Shown: positions 10,440 through 23,299, numbered from the stretch's first letter. The stretch is DNA of 64,000 nucleotides from Chiridota heheva (GCA_020152595.1 JAIGNY010004284.1:152501-216500), one strand, 5' to 3'. A program made the numbers and translations. The notes: generated by a model from the sequence alone, not told the origin.

Positions 10440-13400
10440 CTATTCTTCATCTTCTTCGTGTGCAGTATCTTCAATACTAATTATGTCCAGTGATGTTGGC
10501 GCGTCATCATTGACATCTATAGGTGTGGGTGCAGTGTTGTTGCGGGTTTGACTTGTGCATTTGCTGCACATGGGGGTACAAAAGAGTCCAAAGTTTCTTG
10601 TAACTACATGTCATGTTGGCACAACCTTCAGCTTACACCCGCATGGTACCATGTTGAGCAAGGTGTTTGGGGCGACGGGTATGTCTGTTTCAACTGGTGC
10701 AAGAGTTACATCTTGTGATCGCCATCCCCAGTCTGTTGGAGGCAGAGGATTTCCCATCCATTGTTGAACTGTGAAGTAAGTGCGGTAGGAATGTTGCTTT
10801 GCTGCAGCACTACTTGGGGTAAGCTTGCCAGCTGGAATGATGAACTAAGGGAATTTCTACCAATCGCCGGTTTATATGCTATGTGGCGGTATTCATCCAG
10901 AAATTTAAAGCTGCTTGTTCCATATAACTTGAGAATGAAACTTTTCCTGCTTTCTCTACCTCTGTACGTGTGCATTCAGCCTTTGTGAACGTGTCCAACT
11001 GATCATAGTCCTGTTTTGTGTGCACAAGATTGAATGCTTTGCGTTTATCCTGACGATAGATGGCAGAAACAGTATCACATCCTGTTATAGCATGTATAAC
11101 CATCAAGTGCTTGTCTGTGTCTCTGATCGCCTGCTGAATTTCATGATTGTGTACAAGGTTGTCGGATTGCTGCGGCATAACATGTACACATTTGTAGAAG
11201 AAGTTACCCGAGCCACTAGAATGACCAATAAGTCAGTATATGTTCCTACAACGACTGGCAGCTCTGCTGACTCTGTTACGACAAGTGCATGATGTGGACA
11301 CAATTAGTGAATCTGCATCTGTCTGCTTAATGCGTATGCCAAAAAAAAATGCATCTTTTCACACAGATTTTGGATTAGTCTTTTCTTCTTCATACTGTTT
11401 GTCAAGAATGCCGATTGAGAAGTAGTATTGGTGTGTTATCATCAAATGTGGCCTCACTGGATGTACACTTCTGAGCTCTCCGCCTCTGTTCAGCCACTTT
11501 CATCGAAGTGTTGCTGCCATAACCATTAAAAACCACTGTCGATCCAACACCATAATGCTTCAGGATGTACGATATATATGACTGACATACATCCCCATAG
11601 GTTGACGGCTGAGGCCAAACAACTTGTTTGAAGTAGGTGCCCACCATCTAAAGTGAAAAGGCAAATATCTGGTACGTTGGATTGCTGTGTAACAAATGAT
11701 TTCAAAAGGACACAAAGATAACTCTTCCGCATTACACCATCATGGAAGAGGGAAGGTGGTTGTGGAGCAAGCTCGAAAGCGACGAACGCTTCCATCTCAG
11801 AACTTTTGTTAAGAACACACATGGTTCTGTAGAATAACAAACTTTGGTTGACCTCTGTCTTCTGTCCTCTTACTTTGACAGTAATTGAACAGTGATTGTG
11901 TTCACCTTGTCATTGCAACGCTTCATCGCAGTTGACTGATGCATCTGCAACAATTCCAGTTGATATGGACTAGACGATCTGGTTCGTATCCATCAAATGG
12001 TGGATGTGCCTGCAGCTACTGTATAAAAGTCACACGATATCTGTTGTCCTTTGACTGAGTGCTAGAACGAAGGTCTCTAGTGCTGCTCAGATGTGGCAGT
12101 GTGCATCCCCGTGAACCGCTCCAGTGCCTGGCAGACAGGAAAACAAAGAGGTAATGCATGGACCCATTTTTTTAATGTACTATCTGTGATACCCGGCCAT
12201 GCGTCATTCCACCAAATTTGTTCTGTATTCGTATTAACAAATGCTCGGGGGTCTGGTCAGAGAAGTTTTTACTCCAGAATTAATCAAAACGAGGGATAGT
12301 AAAGTATCCCTTCTCTATAAAGAGTTTGTACTAATCAACTGGCATTGTCTGCTCTAAAGCTTCTATTTGTTGTTGATAAAGTCGTGTCGCCTTTTGCGCA
12401 AAGGAGGTGACATGGGGCATGGAAATGTGGAATCATTTCTTTCAAACAGTAGAAATGAAGTTTCCATTCACCCGTCGTTTCAGCACGAATGAAATGTTGC
12501 ATGAGTGCTACTTGCCGGATATACTGCACCCAGAATTTTCCAGTCCTGCTCTGACTTGCTGTTTAGTCAAGTAGTATTGATATGAGTTGGTGAAACATAT
12601 TGATACTCCTCCTCAGCTACTTCAGTGGCATTGTGTGTTGGTTAAGAAGTCCTCTGTAAAGGTTCTCTAAACATTCTTTATCAATGCTGCCCAAGGACCC
12701 AGTTGTACCCATTAAACACAGATGAGGGCTGCTGATGTAAGAATGTGAGCACGAAGTGCACGAGCGAAGGCATGGTCATGAGCAAAGACATTGTCATTTA
12801 ACATGTGTACAACGGATCATTTGCGTACACCTGTCTCCCAAAACTCCGCTTTTTCACTTCCGGACATAATCTGCCCAATGCTGCCAAGACAGCAAGATAA
12901 GACATCAGGAGATGTGTAGATTTTGTGTAGATTTTCTGCGAAGCTACAATCTCCGCAACTTTAATGTATAAAGGCTGGCCAAATGTAACTGGGTAAATCT
13001 GCAAGTCATGTTTCTCACACTGTTTTTCAGCAAAGCATAAAGCAGTGTACATAGTGCTTAGATTGGTTGGATCCAGATTGAAGGGTTACGTCTTTATGGG
13101 AATTTGTCCAAAGGCCTAGTGATTTCAGCAGAGTGCAGCTTTACTTCACGATTGATAGGTGAGCTATTCACAATACTAGATGGTGTTTCACAAGCTACGC
13201 TACCCATACTATGAAAAGTGTTGTGTCCCGTAAAACTGTAGCTACATTGAAGTCAGCGTTATTAAACACAAATTGTGTGAAACCATTCACTTATATGACA
13301 GATCACCACTTGACATACAGACATAAGGGCTTGCTCAAACCGCTGCACCTCTTTGTACTTATTTGCAAAGCAAATGCTGCCAAGAATGTCAGTCAGTTCA

Positions 13401-13560
13401 CGGGAGGCATAAATGCGGTGTATATACACAGCTATTCCAAGCAATAGTGTTGAGATAAAGGATCTGGTCTGCTTGCAGAAATTATGGCATGCGCTATGGT
13501 TATGCATTTCCTATCTGAAACAGTGCTGCGCTTACCCTTACTGCTCACCAAGTTGTGTAG
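10440..13560 (-). pseudogene. Decayed transposon protein with XPG/PIN-like nuclease motifs
   Basis: Successive minus-strand frames give pieces of one protein. In order: FISTLLLGIAVYIHRIYASR (13500-13262), VTFGQPLYIKVAEIVASQ and LLMSYLAVLAALG (13052-12798), FIRAETTGEWKLHFYCLKEM (12500), FELAPQPPSLFHDGVMRKSY (11800-11700), VVWPQPSTYGDV and VVFNGYGS (11640-11520), VVVGTYTDLLVILV (11260), HAITGCDTVSAIY (11080) and an acidic C-terminal tail ending at the TAG at 10442-10440. The TDLLV and TGCDT blocks match acidic nuclease motifs of a widespread invertebrate transposon-protein family in which the first reads GEDTD. Here GTYTD has lost an acidic residue. At least five frame changes show it is inactive. 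Confidence 0.65.
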
Positions 13561-13659
13561 GAAACGCTTAAGAGAGCTGGATATCATTGTCTGCGTATTC
13601 CTTCCAATGTTGTGTTCTCGTCACAGTCATACACTGGGAATCTGATATCGTTCAATGAT

Positions 13660-13870
13660 AGATAAAATGGCAGTCATTTTGGACGCCATATTGGTTTTGG
13701 TAAGTTAGGGATGTTATAACCTCTTAAGTGATGCTTTCAATGGATTACTTGTCCCTTAATACATATGTTTATGTTTTTGAAAATGGCGGCCATTTGGGAC
13801 GCCATCTTGGATTTCTGGGAAAGCTCAAGGGGGATTTCCGTGGACTTTTAGTATGTTATTCTACACAAAA
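13660..13870 (-). repeat. Right terminal inverted repeat of the transposon fossil
   Basis: Reverse complement of the left end at 9690-9945 with small indels. It includes 'aaaatggcggccattt', itself nearly palindromic. Confidence 0.8.
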
Positions 13871-14535
13871 ATTGGGGGTGGGGACGGTGGAAATTGGAAA
13901 GTTGAGCCCCAATTAAGCTCTCTCGCCGAAGCAGTCAACGTATCCAACTTGAACAGCCGGGATGGCGGTGGGGTGGAGGGAAGGGGGGGTGGAGAAACCA
14001 GGTTATCAGAGATAACATCGTTTACGTGCCGTCATTTTAACAACAATAATCAGTAATATAGTTTCAAAATATTCTTACGAAAATTCGTTAGGGACAAAGT
14101 CATCACCAACAAAAATGTCCATGCTGCCATGGATCAACTTTCAATTACCCCATGCTGCGCCCTGTTTAGATGAACTACATACGCGGGTTGGGGTTAGTCC
14201 TAGTTGGGGTGTATCGCGACTGAACCGATCCCAATAATTTCTCAAAGGAATAAAACATGTCGACCTCTTGAACTTAGATAACGTGGGTTACTGTCAGGGT
14301 GAGAAGTAATTTTTAGCTGGACTATTTGAAGAATAATGAGAGTATTCTACTACCCCTGGAGTTGGCGTCGGCATCCGGTTATACAGTTATAGAACATAAT
14401 GATATTCTTTGTTTGGTAAAAGTTTTTGGAGTAGTTTGGATAAAGGTTTTTGATGAGTTTGTGTGCTATGATCATGACATTCCTGAAATGAATAGCAACT
14501 ATAATATTTATGTCTGGCATGAAATAAAAGTCCCT
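13871..14535. other. Intron 1 sequence, nothing recognised
   Basis: G-rich stretch at 13860-14000, then AT-rich sequence. I found no gene, splice-flanked exon or repeat family here. Confidence 0.45.
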
Positions 14536-14539
14536 CATC

Positions 14540-14850
14540 TAGGACATGTATGGGATTGTATGTAGGACAAAGTGCGGCTGCATGTTGGACAGAAAGTGGG
14601 ATGGCATGTTGGAGAGGGTGGATTGGCATGTGGAACAAGGTGGATTGGCATATGGGACAGAGTGGGTTGGCATGTGGGACAGAGTGCGATGGTATGTGGT
14701 GGGATGTCATCTGAATTTCAATTCTGATGTCATGTGAGTCATGTGATAGAATGGCAGATCTGGATTTCAAATGTGATTGCATTGTAGGTATGGAATGGCA
14801 TGTGGGGCAGTGGGTGGGATGGCATTTGGGACCGGCTGGATGGTGCGTTA
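14540..14850. repeat. Minisatellite related to the 24-bp array at 2.8 kb
   Basis: Degenerate units of 'gggttggcatgtgggacaga' about 24 bases long. It shares the GCATGTGGGACA core with the 2779-3885 array. Minus-strand frames over it are artefacts. Confidence 0.7.
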
Positions 14851-14859
14851 CCAGCGGTG

Positions 14860-15045
14860 AATTTTGCTATGTCTAGTTCGTCATACATTAAGCAAATTAT
14901 ATTGTTTTGCATAATTTTGCTCAATTGCTTTACACTTAGACATTTTTCATGCTGCATCACACACATGTTTATTTAAATTGGAAGCTAGATTACAATGCAG
15001 GATGCAGCCATGGGAATGTGTGGGGGTTCGGGAGGTACGGGTTAA
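14860..15045. repeat. Interspersed repeat family D, copy 1
   Basis: Aligns with 31020-31215 through 'gtcatacatt', 'gcataattttgct', 'acacacatgttt' and 'aaattggaagctagattaca'. Confidence 0.7.
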
Positions 15046-15047
15046 GT

Positions 15048-15103
15048 AAAAGTCCTCTTTCATATAAGAACAGCTTGCTCGACCACTGAAATAATCCTTT
15101 AAC
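15048..15103 (-). mobile_element. End fragment of MITE family B
   Basis: 'aaagtcctctttcatataag' and 'ctgaaataatccttta' match the right terminal inverted repeat of the element at 39295-40395. Confidence 0.5.
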
Positions 15104-15128
15104 CTAATCACCATTTCCACTCTTATAG

Positions 15129-15354
15129 GTTTTTGACAGGATGCCTATAAAGTTTCTGCCAGAATACAAGAATCCATGTTTCTACGACAAGAAAAGCCAC
15201 GACAAGAAACTGAAATGTCTGCCGTATTTTCTCTTGCTTGGGATGCCGAAGGCTGGCACGACTGACCTCTGGGCCAGAATTTTGAAGCACCCATCAATCG
15301 TACAGCATGGAAAGGAACCACACTGGTGGTCACGTGGAGGGTTAGGAGTTTATA
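15129..15354 (+). CDS. CHST15-like sulfotransferase, exon 2 (5'-PSB loop)
   Basis: Acceptor ccactcttatag precedes 15129 and donor ATA|GTAAGT follows 15354. It enters in phase 0 from exon 1 and leaves in phase 1. It encodes the start of the catalytic domain: FLPEYKNPC, then LLLGMPKAGTTDLW, which is the 5'-phosphosulfate-binding loop contacting PAPS, then KEPHWWSRGG. The EPHWW-type motif just after the loop is characteristic of the CHST15 branch within the sulfotransferase superfamily. Confidence 0.9.
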
Positions 15355-15656
15355 GTAAGTTTTCGCTGTAGACCTTTTATTAGATGGGTGTGGGTGAGGG
15401 TTCTATAAGGAACGTTGTCTGGTACTGATGAATATCAATTTTCTACCTAATTTTGGGGCGCTGATTCGAATAAACTCACCTTAGTATCTGTGGAATGGGG
15501 CATTCTTCATATATAAAAACGCCCAAATTTTCAAATATATCAATAACAGAACAATGATAACGACTGATTATCAACTCCGCATATTGACGAGTGCTCACAC
15601 CCATTATTATCCATGTAATAGTAAATATTATGTCATTTATATTATCCATTGTAATA

Positions 15657-15682
15657 TTGATTGATTGATTGATTGATTGAGT
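15657..15682. repeat. (ATTG)n microsatellite
   Basis: About six perfect ATTG units. Confidence 0.9.
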
Positions 15683-16544
15683 AATATACTTATTGTATGT
15701 ATATGATGTGTTAATGTAGTGCTATATGTATTCTTTCCCTTCCGTGAATCTCATTATTATTGTTGTATGTTCAAGGGTCTGCATTGTAAGAACAACGGTC
15801 TCCTCAGATCCCTCGACCAATAATCAGTTTGGTTCGTACCGCCGATCGAAGGCTCAATAAGTCCCCCGATCGGGAGACTCAAGCATGCGTACTGAACACA
15901 CAGTGATATATGGAAGCCGACAATTTTATTGTGAAGTTTCATTCATAGACGCTTATCAGTCGTTTCATTGAAGGTTTGTAACAAAGTTTGCTTTGTTCAT
16001 GTTCAATTTCGCGAAAGTAAAACAACATCGTTACTATGACGCAGTTATTGCTAAATAATTTTCACAAATCCCAATTTATTTATCATAATTTCAGAAAACC
16101 TTGTTAAAGCGCAACTGCCTAACGGCAGCACGTAATATAAGAAATCATCACTTTTCTTCAAATTTCTCGAAAACCGCATGGTGAATTTTAAAAGCTCACG
16201 GTCACGGTGAAAAGATAATTCATATGCCATTATTTCAAATCGTGAAGAAAAATTTGAACCTTGCAGTGGTTGAGTTCCCCGCGCTCGAAATGTGTCTGAC
16301 TCTTATGTTATTCCTATACAAACTTTGAATTTGGATAGATGCATTGTGGGATACTTCTGTAAAGGATCCCCGATCGGGAAAATAATACGACCGGACTGGT
16401 AATGGTGTGTTTATTTCGTAAAACATGGTATTGAAGAGAAATGGTATACGAAAATTAATATGGTTATACTTTGGGTTTTGTTTCTCGGTTTTTGTTATCA
16501 TAGTTATTTTTTAGTTATTTTCGTGGGTCAGTATAGCCTGTCAT

Positions 16545-16890
16545 ACAGCATAGCCAGCCTGTCATACCCACAACCCCTTCCCAGAATAGCCCCTCATAGC
16601 CTGATATGGTGTGTTTAGCATAGCCAGCCTGTCATACAGCATAGACAGCCTGTCATACAGCTGTTATCAGAAGAACAGCATGGCCAGCCTGTCATACAGC
16701 ATAGCCAGCCTGTCATACAGCACAACCAGCCTGTCACACAGAATAGCCAGCCTGTCATACAGCATAGCCAGCCTGATATACAGCATAGCCAGCCTGTCAT
16801 ACAGCATAGACAGCCTGTCATACAGCTGTCATACAGAATAACCAGCCTGTCACACAGAATAGCCAGCCTGTCATACAACCAGCTTAGCCA
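16545..16890. repeat. 21-bp minisatellite in intron 2
   Basis: The unit is AGCATAGCCAGCCTGTCATAC with small variants and a few inserted partial units, about 14-15 copies. Open frames on both strands (SYSIASL and MTGWLCC per unit) follow from the 21-bp period and are not genes. Confidence 0.9.
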
Positions 16891-17154
16891 GCCTGTCTCC
16901 CCAAAGAACGCGGGTTGGGATGATTATTCTGCCAGGGCTTCACAGTTTACACTCCATTGAAGATCGCTTATCTATACTGGTAAAATCATTAAAATGCAAT
17001 ATCTCCTAATCATAATAAGACATCAACATGTTTTTTTTTTTCTTCACCAATTTGTTTCTTTAATATTCATCTATCATAAATATGCAATTATCTTTCTTCT
17101 CAATCTCAGTTTTAATTCTACTAACTTGACTGAATGAAAACAAAAAGTGACTTA

Positions 17155-17600
17155 AAGAATTAGTTCAGGGGTCAAGCATGTCTATTTTATATGAAAGAGG
17201 ACTTCAAAAGAAAAAAAATAGTGAAGGAAACATTCAAATTCTTATTCTGTTAAGGAGATATTTAAATTCAAAGTTTAGTATCATCTGTGTAGAAATGACT
17301 GAAATCAGACTAGTTGTGAAGCCATAACTTCAGATTATATTATATATTCTTTCATATTTTGTGCTGCGATTTTGAGGCTTAAAAACTATGGGATATGTCG
17401 ATAAAGTAGTAAACATGAATCTAGTAACGGTGTGTATAATATACCACTTGCAGAAAGTTGGAGAAAAAATAATTTAAATAGTAAAATAACTAAATAAACT
17501 TTCTTTAAAATACATTGACAATTGTTAAGAATGTGAGGTTGAAGACGCCAACTTTCCATATTAGACTTAATACGTCATTTCTACACAGATAACAATTTTG
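17155..17600 (+). mobile_element. MITE family B, copy with left end
   Basis: Starts 'aaagaattagttcaggggtc' and shares 'gtagaaatgactgaaatcag', 'gacaattgttaagaatgtga' and other blocks with 39295-40395. No coding sequence. It lies in intron 2 of the sulfotransferase. Confidence 0.7.
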
Positions 17601-18470
17601 AACGCTTTCTTTACAATTTTTTATGTTTTGTTTTTTATGTCCCCCGTTCATATAAGAAATATTCTATTAATGTGACTGAATGAAAACAAAAAGTAAACAA
17701 CTTTGGCGAGAAATCTCTTCACGTGAATGAATTACTGATTGAGTAAGTAAATCCCATTGTTCACAGCACTTGACATTTTTGTATGGTTCATCATCACATC
17801 ATGCCTTGCAGCATTCAGTTTATAATACCATGGAGTTAGAGGTCTGTTCTAACTCCATAATGATACAATTAAAAATGCCAAATAATGTGTTGCATACAGA
17901 AGGTAGTACGGAACTAATTATTTGCCCCATTGAAGCCTATGACGAAAGAGTCAAGTTGGGGGTCATTTTTGTACCAGAATGTTATAGATTTGGGATCTTT
18001 GTGATGTTTTCCGTAAAGTACCATCTAATATCTCTCGGATAAGCGTACTTTCAATAGGGGGTCACCAGAGGTTTTGGCCATTTTTTTTTTTTTTTTTTTT
18101 TTTGGGGGGAGCTGAAGTGAAGACGTATTATACACCCACACCAAATCACTCAAATTTTGGTGTGGGTCCATGGTAAAATAGTTCCCCATGAAACATTTAC
18201 TGAACAAATCTTGTAAAGTTTGGATATGCATAGTCAAGACCTATCATATTCCTGAAATTTTCAACTTCTCAGCTTCCTGAAAATATTTTTATTAGCCTTT
18301 TCTCTAAGGGTTCTCATTTTTGGACGGCGGAGTGATACCTTATTAGTTCCGTGCTACCAGAAGGAAGTTGTTTAAACCGTAACCTCGGCGGCATTAAAGT
18401 AAAATATGCGAAGTAGTATAGCTTTTAGTGAATGGCAAACTTGGTGTTGTTTTTCTGAAGAAAGTGTGTG
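17601..18470. other. Intron 2 sequence, no gene recognised
   Basis: AT-rich sequence with a poly-T/poly-G run at 18080-18110. The frame at 17770-18042 shows no family or splice signal. Confidence 0.45.
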
Positions 18471-18472
18471 TC

Positions 18473-19052
18473 CTTAAAGGAATATTCCTATGGATTTTCA
18501 TTTTTTTCATATGATAGAAAAAATTAATTTTGTAGAAAAAAAAAGTCCTGAAAAAGAACTATGTCAATATCTTATTCCGTTTAGAAGTTATAACAATTTA
18601 AAGAGCAGAAAAATGTTCTTAAAAACATCTCGTACAGTATATGTCCTTCAGCTAGGCGATGTCATCAAGGCAATTCCAGCACAGTTCTTATGTATTTCTT
18701 ATAAATTTAATCACACTTTTTTTACATTATCGAACAACATTTTTGGTTCATTATAGAGATAGGGTGGAATATATAATCTACAAGAAAACAATTTGTTTTT
18801 TTGTTGGTGTACATCACATTTTCAATGAGACAAAAATCCAAATCATTTTTAAAGAAATACAAAAGACGTCTCTGAAATTGTCTCTATGACATCACAAATG
18901 TTAACAATCAGTCACTTTTGTCCAAATTAAAAATATTTAAAAATTTTGTAAGTTCTAAACGGAATGAGATATTAACATAGTTTTTTCACCACTTTTTTTT
19001 TAAATTTTGCTTTATCATATATGAAAGAATGAAAATCCATGGGAATACATAT
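18473..19052. mobile_element. Foldback MITE, ~580 bp near-palindrome
   Basis: The left arm 'tatggattttcatttttttc' with 'cttattccgtttagaagtta' matches the reverse complement of the right arm ('catggattttcattctttca', 'ctcattccgtttagaactta'). The arms are more than 120 bases each. A related half copy ending in the same 'aggaatattcct' terminus lies at 30230-30452. Confidence 0.75.
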
Positions 19053-19419
19053 CTTGAGGAAGGAGATTAACCACTTTTGTGAGTGGCGGATTCAATGGGT
19101 GAGAGGAACGTGCACACCCCACCTCCTCATGTCAACGTCCAAAAGGTCGGAGAGAGACCTTGATAACGTTGTTTTTGAAAGAAAAAAGTGGGGGAGCCTG
19201 AGCTCACTGGCTTGGGTTGTATTGATTGGGCAACTACAAAAATATCCGCCCACACATGTAACGTTAAAATGCAGAGGCCGATGATTATTGGACATTTTGC
19301 AGTTTTGGGGCAACTAAAAAAAGCAATCTTCACACCAGGGCTTGACCCATGAACCACACATTTTTGCCCGTATTTTTAGAGGAAATTTTTCCTCTGCATG
19401 TTAAGAAATGACAGCGGCG

Positions 19420-19690
19420 CGTCTATATAATGGGGTTATTTGGGGAATGGATAGCCCCCAAAATGCCGTAGGGCCCTCCTCCCAACAAACAAATTATCAA
19501 ATCCATTAATGTAATTAAGTAAAAATTCAAATAAACCATAGAAAACAGAGATGTTGGCATTGTTTATTCGTTTCGACTGAATATTCGTTACGTTTGGATA
19601 AAAAGTATACAATTTTGGACCCAAATTTTTAATTTTTGCACCAAAATTCTCAATTTGGGGTCAAAAATCTTCCAATTTTGCATTTCAAGA
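19420..19690. repeat. Interspersed repeat family F, copy 1 left part
   Basis: Shares 'aaaacagagatgttggcatt' and the 'ttttggac.caaa' strings with 35100-35440. Confidence 0.6.
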
Positions 19691-20139
19691 TCCACCCTTA
19701 AAGGCTAGTCGTCACAACTTCACTCCTATTTTATCCATAGTGTTACGGACCAATGATATAAAAGTAACAGAAGAATGCCAAAAGAGAAAATCAAGATGGA
19801 GTGGCTTTGAAATGTAAACTTAATCTATTATTTCAAAGCTTCCTGTTTGCAAATATTCGAAATATTAAAATGAATACTTAATCTGTTAAACCTAATTAAA
19901 TAGCCTGACATGAGTAAAGAAGATACAGCTGTCTAGTCTTCTTGAACTCTTTGGGCGATTGTTGATACTGAGGTAATGTTGTATATATTCCAGTTCCGCA
20001 AAGAATCCAGTAATAATCTTGATGCGATGATTTATCTCAAAAGGTTTTAGTCCACAAGAATTATGGATAGGACAAATGACCTTGGGTGGTGCTCTACCTT
20101 GTGGCAAGTCTCCATGATTAAAGGGCAGATCTTGAAATG

Positions 20140-20490
20140 GGATTAAACAAAAATCAATTTGGGACGACGTATCTTCAATTGCGGGTCAAAAATCTTTAAT
20201 TTTGAAATAAGAATCATCAATTTTAGACCAAAAATCTTCAGATTTTGACCAAAATCTTCAATTTCTGACCAAAAATCTTCCATTTTGAACCAAACAATTT
20301 CAATTTTGGACCAAAAATCCTCCAAAACTGCTCAATGTTGGAACACACAGTCTTCAGTTTCATAATTCATGGCCAACAATCTTGAAGTTTGGATCAAAAT
20401 ATTTCGGACCAAAACTTAAGTGAGGGTTTTGAACGTCTTAATAAGATGTGCTTTTAAGGGGCGAAACGAAAAGCTAGACACGCCACTGAA
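20140..20490. repeat. Degenerate ~21-bp tandem repeat in family F
   Basis: About ten units of 'atcttcaattttggaccaaa' drift from 20 to 22 bases, then 'gaacgtcttaataag' and 'agctagacacgcc', which recur at 35440-35640. Confidence 0.7.
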
Positions 20491-20494
20491 TGGT

Positions 20495-22590
20495 AACCCT
20501 AATACTTATCTGAGTAGATTTTAATATAAGTATTTCAAATAGTCTTCCTTTCATCAATTAATTTTTGAGAATTTTGCGTTGATTTTCAGCCATTTTAAGG
20601 CACCAAAGAACAATACAATTTCAGAGGTTCTGGGAGCTTGAATGCTGTTCCACCAAGCCAAAATCTCTGGCGACGCCACATGCCACTGGTACGGGAGGGA
20701 GGAGGGTCTGTTCCCACTTGTTTTATGTTGTGTAGCAAGGGCGGATCCAGGATTTGTATTAAGCATAAAGGGTGTTTAAAGTCATGTCAAGGAAATGGTC
20801 CTGAATTTGATGGCGTGCGAACCACGCACTAAGCATGTACAAATTCCTGTAGCTTGTGAGGGCCATGTGGGGGTTGAGTTGGGGAGGTGGATGGGGCTAC
20901 TGCTTTTTGTTTTCAAAATAAGCTTGGCTTTTTACAACATTTGTTTGCGGACGCAACTAAAGTTTTTTTTTTTTTTTAAATGTACCTAATCGCACGAAAT
21001 CTTTTTTTTTTTTTTTGGATGTCTCCAAACAGCCAAATAGACTTATAGAACCTATCCAACATAATGGATTTTTTTTGCATTTCAGGGGAAAATGAATTAA
21101 ATTGCAATATTTGTTAATGAAAGTAATGATACCAAGACCTCACATGTTTTGGAAGGTAGCCACCCCATCACAAAATCCTGGAATCCCTTAAAGAGTCAAA
21201 ATCCAAATTAAATTCAGGTATAGATCAGTTGGGTTTTCATGTATCTTAAATTAGATCTATTTACTGGGGTTATTTTGAATAAATTGCATTTTCGATTGTT
21301 GCTATTGGGGCGAAAATATTATCAATTTACTCGAAAATAACAATTCTGAATCCGTGGGCTTCAATTTATTTTACTTTTTATTTTTTAATTAGAAAGTAAA
21401 ATAAGGCATGTAAGAAGAAGAAATGAGATAGAGGAAGTTGTGTCCTCCAGTCAAGCTTTACCACTTAAACAGCATTAAAAATGATACTTCACGGCAAGGA
21501 CTAATTACCGGCACTCGACCGAGTGAATTGGGGAGAAAACGGCCTTGACTTTGGGTAACCTTTTATGATAAATCTTAAGCTTGTAAAAAATTAAATGATT
21601 TTTTGTGGGTATAAAATACTGAAATTTGTTAAATTACGTTAGAACATGATGGTAAAACATGTGGAATCCAGGAACTTAGCCTTGGCCCTGGTAGTCTTGG
21701 GCGAGCTCTTGATGCCCCGGGCCAAAATGGCTGAAATGATAGAAAGTTTTAAATATTTTGGAATGAATCAAAATCCGTATGTTAAGGGGCATTAAATTTT
21801 CAATGGGCCCATTGAAGCAATCTCGACCCACCATTGATTTATTGCTAGTCAAATAAACATTTCAATGTAGTGTACAGATTTTGTGTTATTTTGTGATTCT
21901 TCAAATTTTATAATTCGTTTTGAAAAGAGAATTTATTAGTAAAGGCACTACTTGAAAATTTGGCCTGCAATTTTGAAGCAACAAATTAACCACATCATTA
22001 AACAAGATTAACTTGGCATCGTAACATTGAGGTATAAATAGTTCTATGCTCATAGTCAACTTCACCCATGGAACTATTAACTCAGTTAATAGGTCCATGC
22101 TTCACCATTCCCCAGCAGCAAAGACAAACAATGCCAGCATTGATTACGGTTACTACTTATATTACAAAGGATTTCCATATATTCAGATGTGTGTCACTAA
22201 AAATACCATATAACTCAAGTGGGAGTAGTTGTTATCTTTAAGGAGCCTTCAAAAGGTAAAACTGTATACAGTTTTGTGCTTTGGGAAACAGAGAAATATA
22301 TAACCTTTTTTTCGACCGGTGTAAAAGTGAATTTGCCCCCCCCCCCTCCCCTCATGTAAATCTTGGCCCCTGGCCCTTTTTTTTCAAAAAAAATTGCCCC
22401 CCCCCTAAACAATTAAGCCGTAGCCATCCAGTAAATTTGGTCCCACCTCATAGTAAAAATGGTTCGCTAGGAAATTTAGGCCCGGCCCTTCTTTCCTATG
22501 AAATTTGGAGACAACAACTTGTCCCCCTTTTGTAAGAAATAGCCCTTCTTCTCCCTTCACACTAAATCTCACTGCCGTTTTGCGTAAAGC
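20495..22590. other. Intron 2 sequence, no gene recognised
   Basis: AT-rich with poly-T runs at 20960 and 21005. The open frames are short, lack family resemblance, and are not flanked by phase-compatible splice sites. Confidence 0.5.
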
Positions 22591-22599
22591 ACGCCTTTT

Positions 22600-22678
22600 T
22601 TTTCTTTAGTGTATTAGCTTATCACTTCTTATCACTTTTTAGCTTATCACTTTTTAGCTTATCACTTTAGTACACAAA
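22600..22678. repeat. 16-bp short tandem repeat
   Basis: Three to four units of 'tagcttatcacttttt'. Confidence 0.75.
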
Positions 22679-22907
22679 ATTAATTGAAGGAACCGTACAG
22701 ACACACCAGTAAATTACCTAGTAAAATCAGTCTGGGGGACCAAATTCACTAGACATTCCTTAGGAAATAAGGTCCGGGGGCCCAAATTTACGGGGGGAAA
22801 ATTTACTATTACACCGGCCCTGCTCCATTCGAGGGCAGGTTGAGATGTTCCTGGTTTTAAGCAGAGCCATTTGTAACGTACTGATCAATAATTAACTTAA
22901 CATCGTT

Positions 22908-22944
22908 AAACATGCCGTTAAACATCAACAAACCAAACCATTAA
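22908..22944 (+). mobile_element. 3'-end remnant of the same LINE family as 1-1.6 kb
   Basis: 'gccgttaaacatcaacaaac' followed by 'caaacca' is identical to the LINE tail at 1599-1625. A severely 5'-truncated copy is the simplest reading. Confidence 0.55.
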
Positions 22945-23299
22945 CTTGACCCAAAGTCTCAGTCGACGTGGTATATCTTGGCCGTCCTTTGTAACCGATG
23001 ATGTTATGTACGTTGAATTAAAACAAAACTTATGTTTGCATTCCTGTGACTTTTGAACTATCCTATTTTTATTTTTTTCTTACAAACAATGGAAATACTT
23101 AGCTTGAAAATATTGTATTTCAACATCAGACAAGTTGAGAAGTTAAGGGTTGAGAATTAGCTGAAAAGTAAAAATATTTACTTGTAGCCATCCATATATC
23201 CATAACAGTACAACAGTATTTGGCGCTTTATAATCTGGTCACGTACAACGTACAGTTCAAAGCCGATGGAGTCACATGCGATAATGATCCTACTAATAA

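Larger units (their letters stand above)
9690..13870. mobile_element. DNA transposon fossil with ~250-bp terminal inverted repeats (Academ-like?)
   Basis: The left end (9690-9945) matches the reverse complement of the right end (about 13660-13870) over some 210-255 bases. Both share 'aataacatactaaaagtcc', 'gagctttcccagaaatcc', 'aagatggcgtcc' and 'catatgt.ttaaggg'. Between them lies one decayed minus-strand coding region with motifs of an XPG/FEN-like nuclease family. DNA transposons that encode an XPG-like nuclease are known as the Academ superfamily; assignment to it is inference from the motifs. No target-site duplication is clear because the outermost bases are diverged. The element sits in intron 1 of the sulfotransferase gene. 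Confidence 0.7.
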
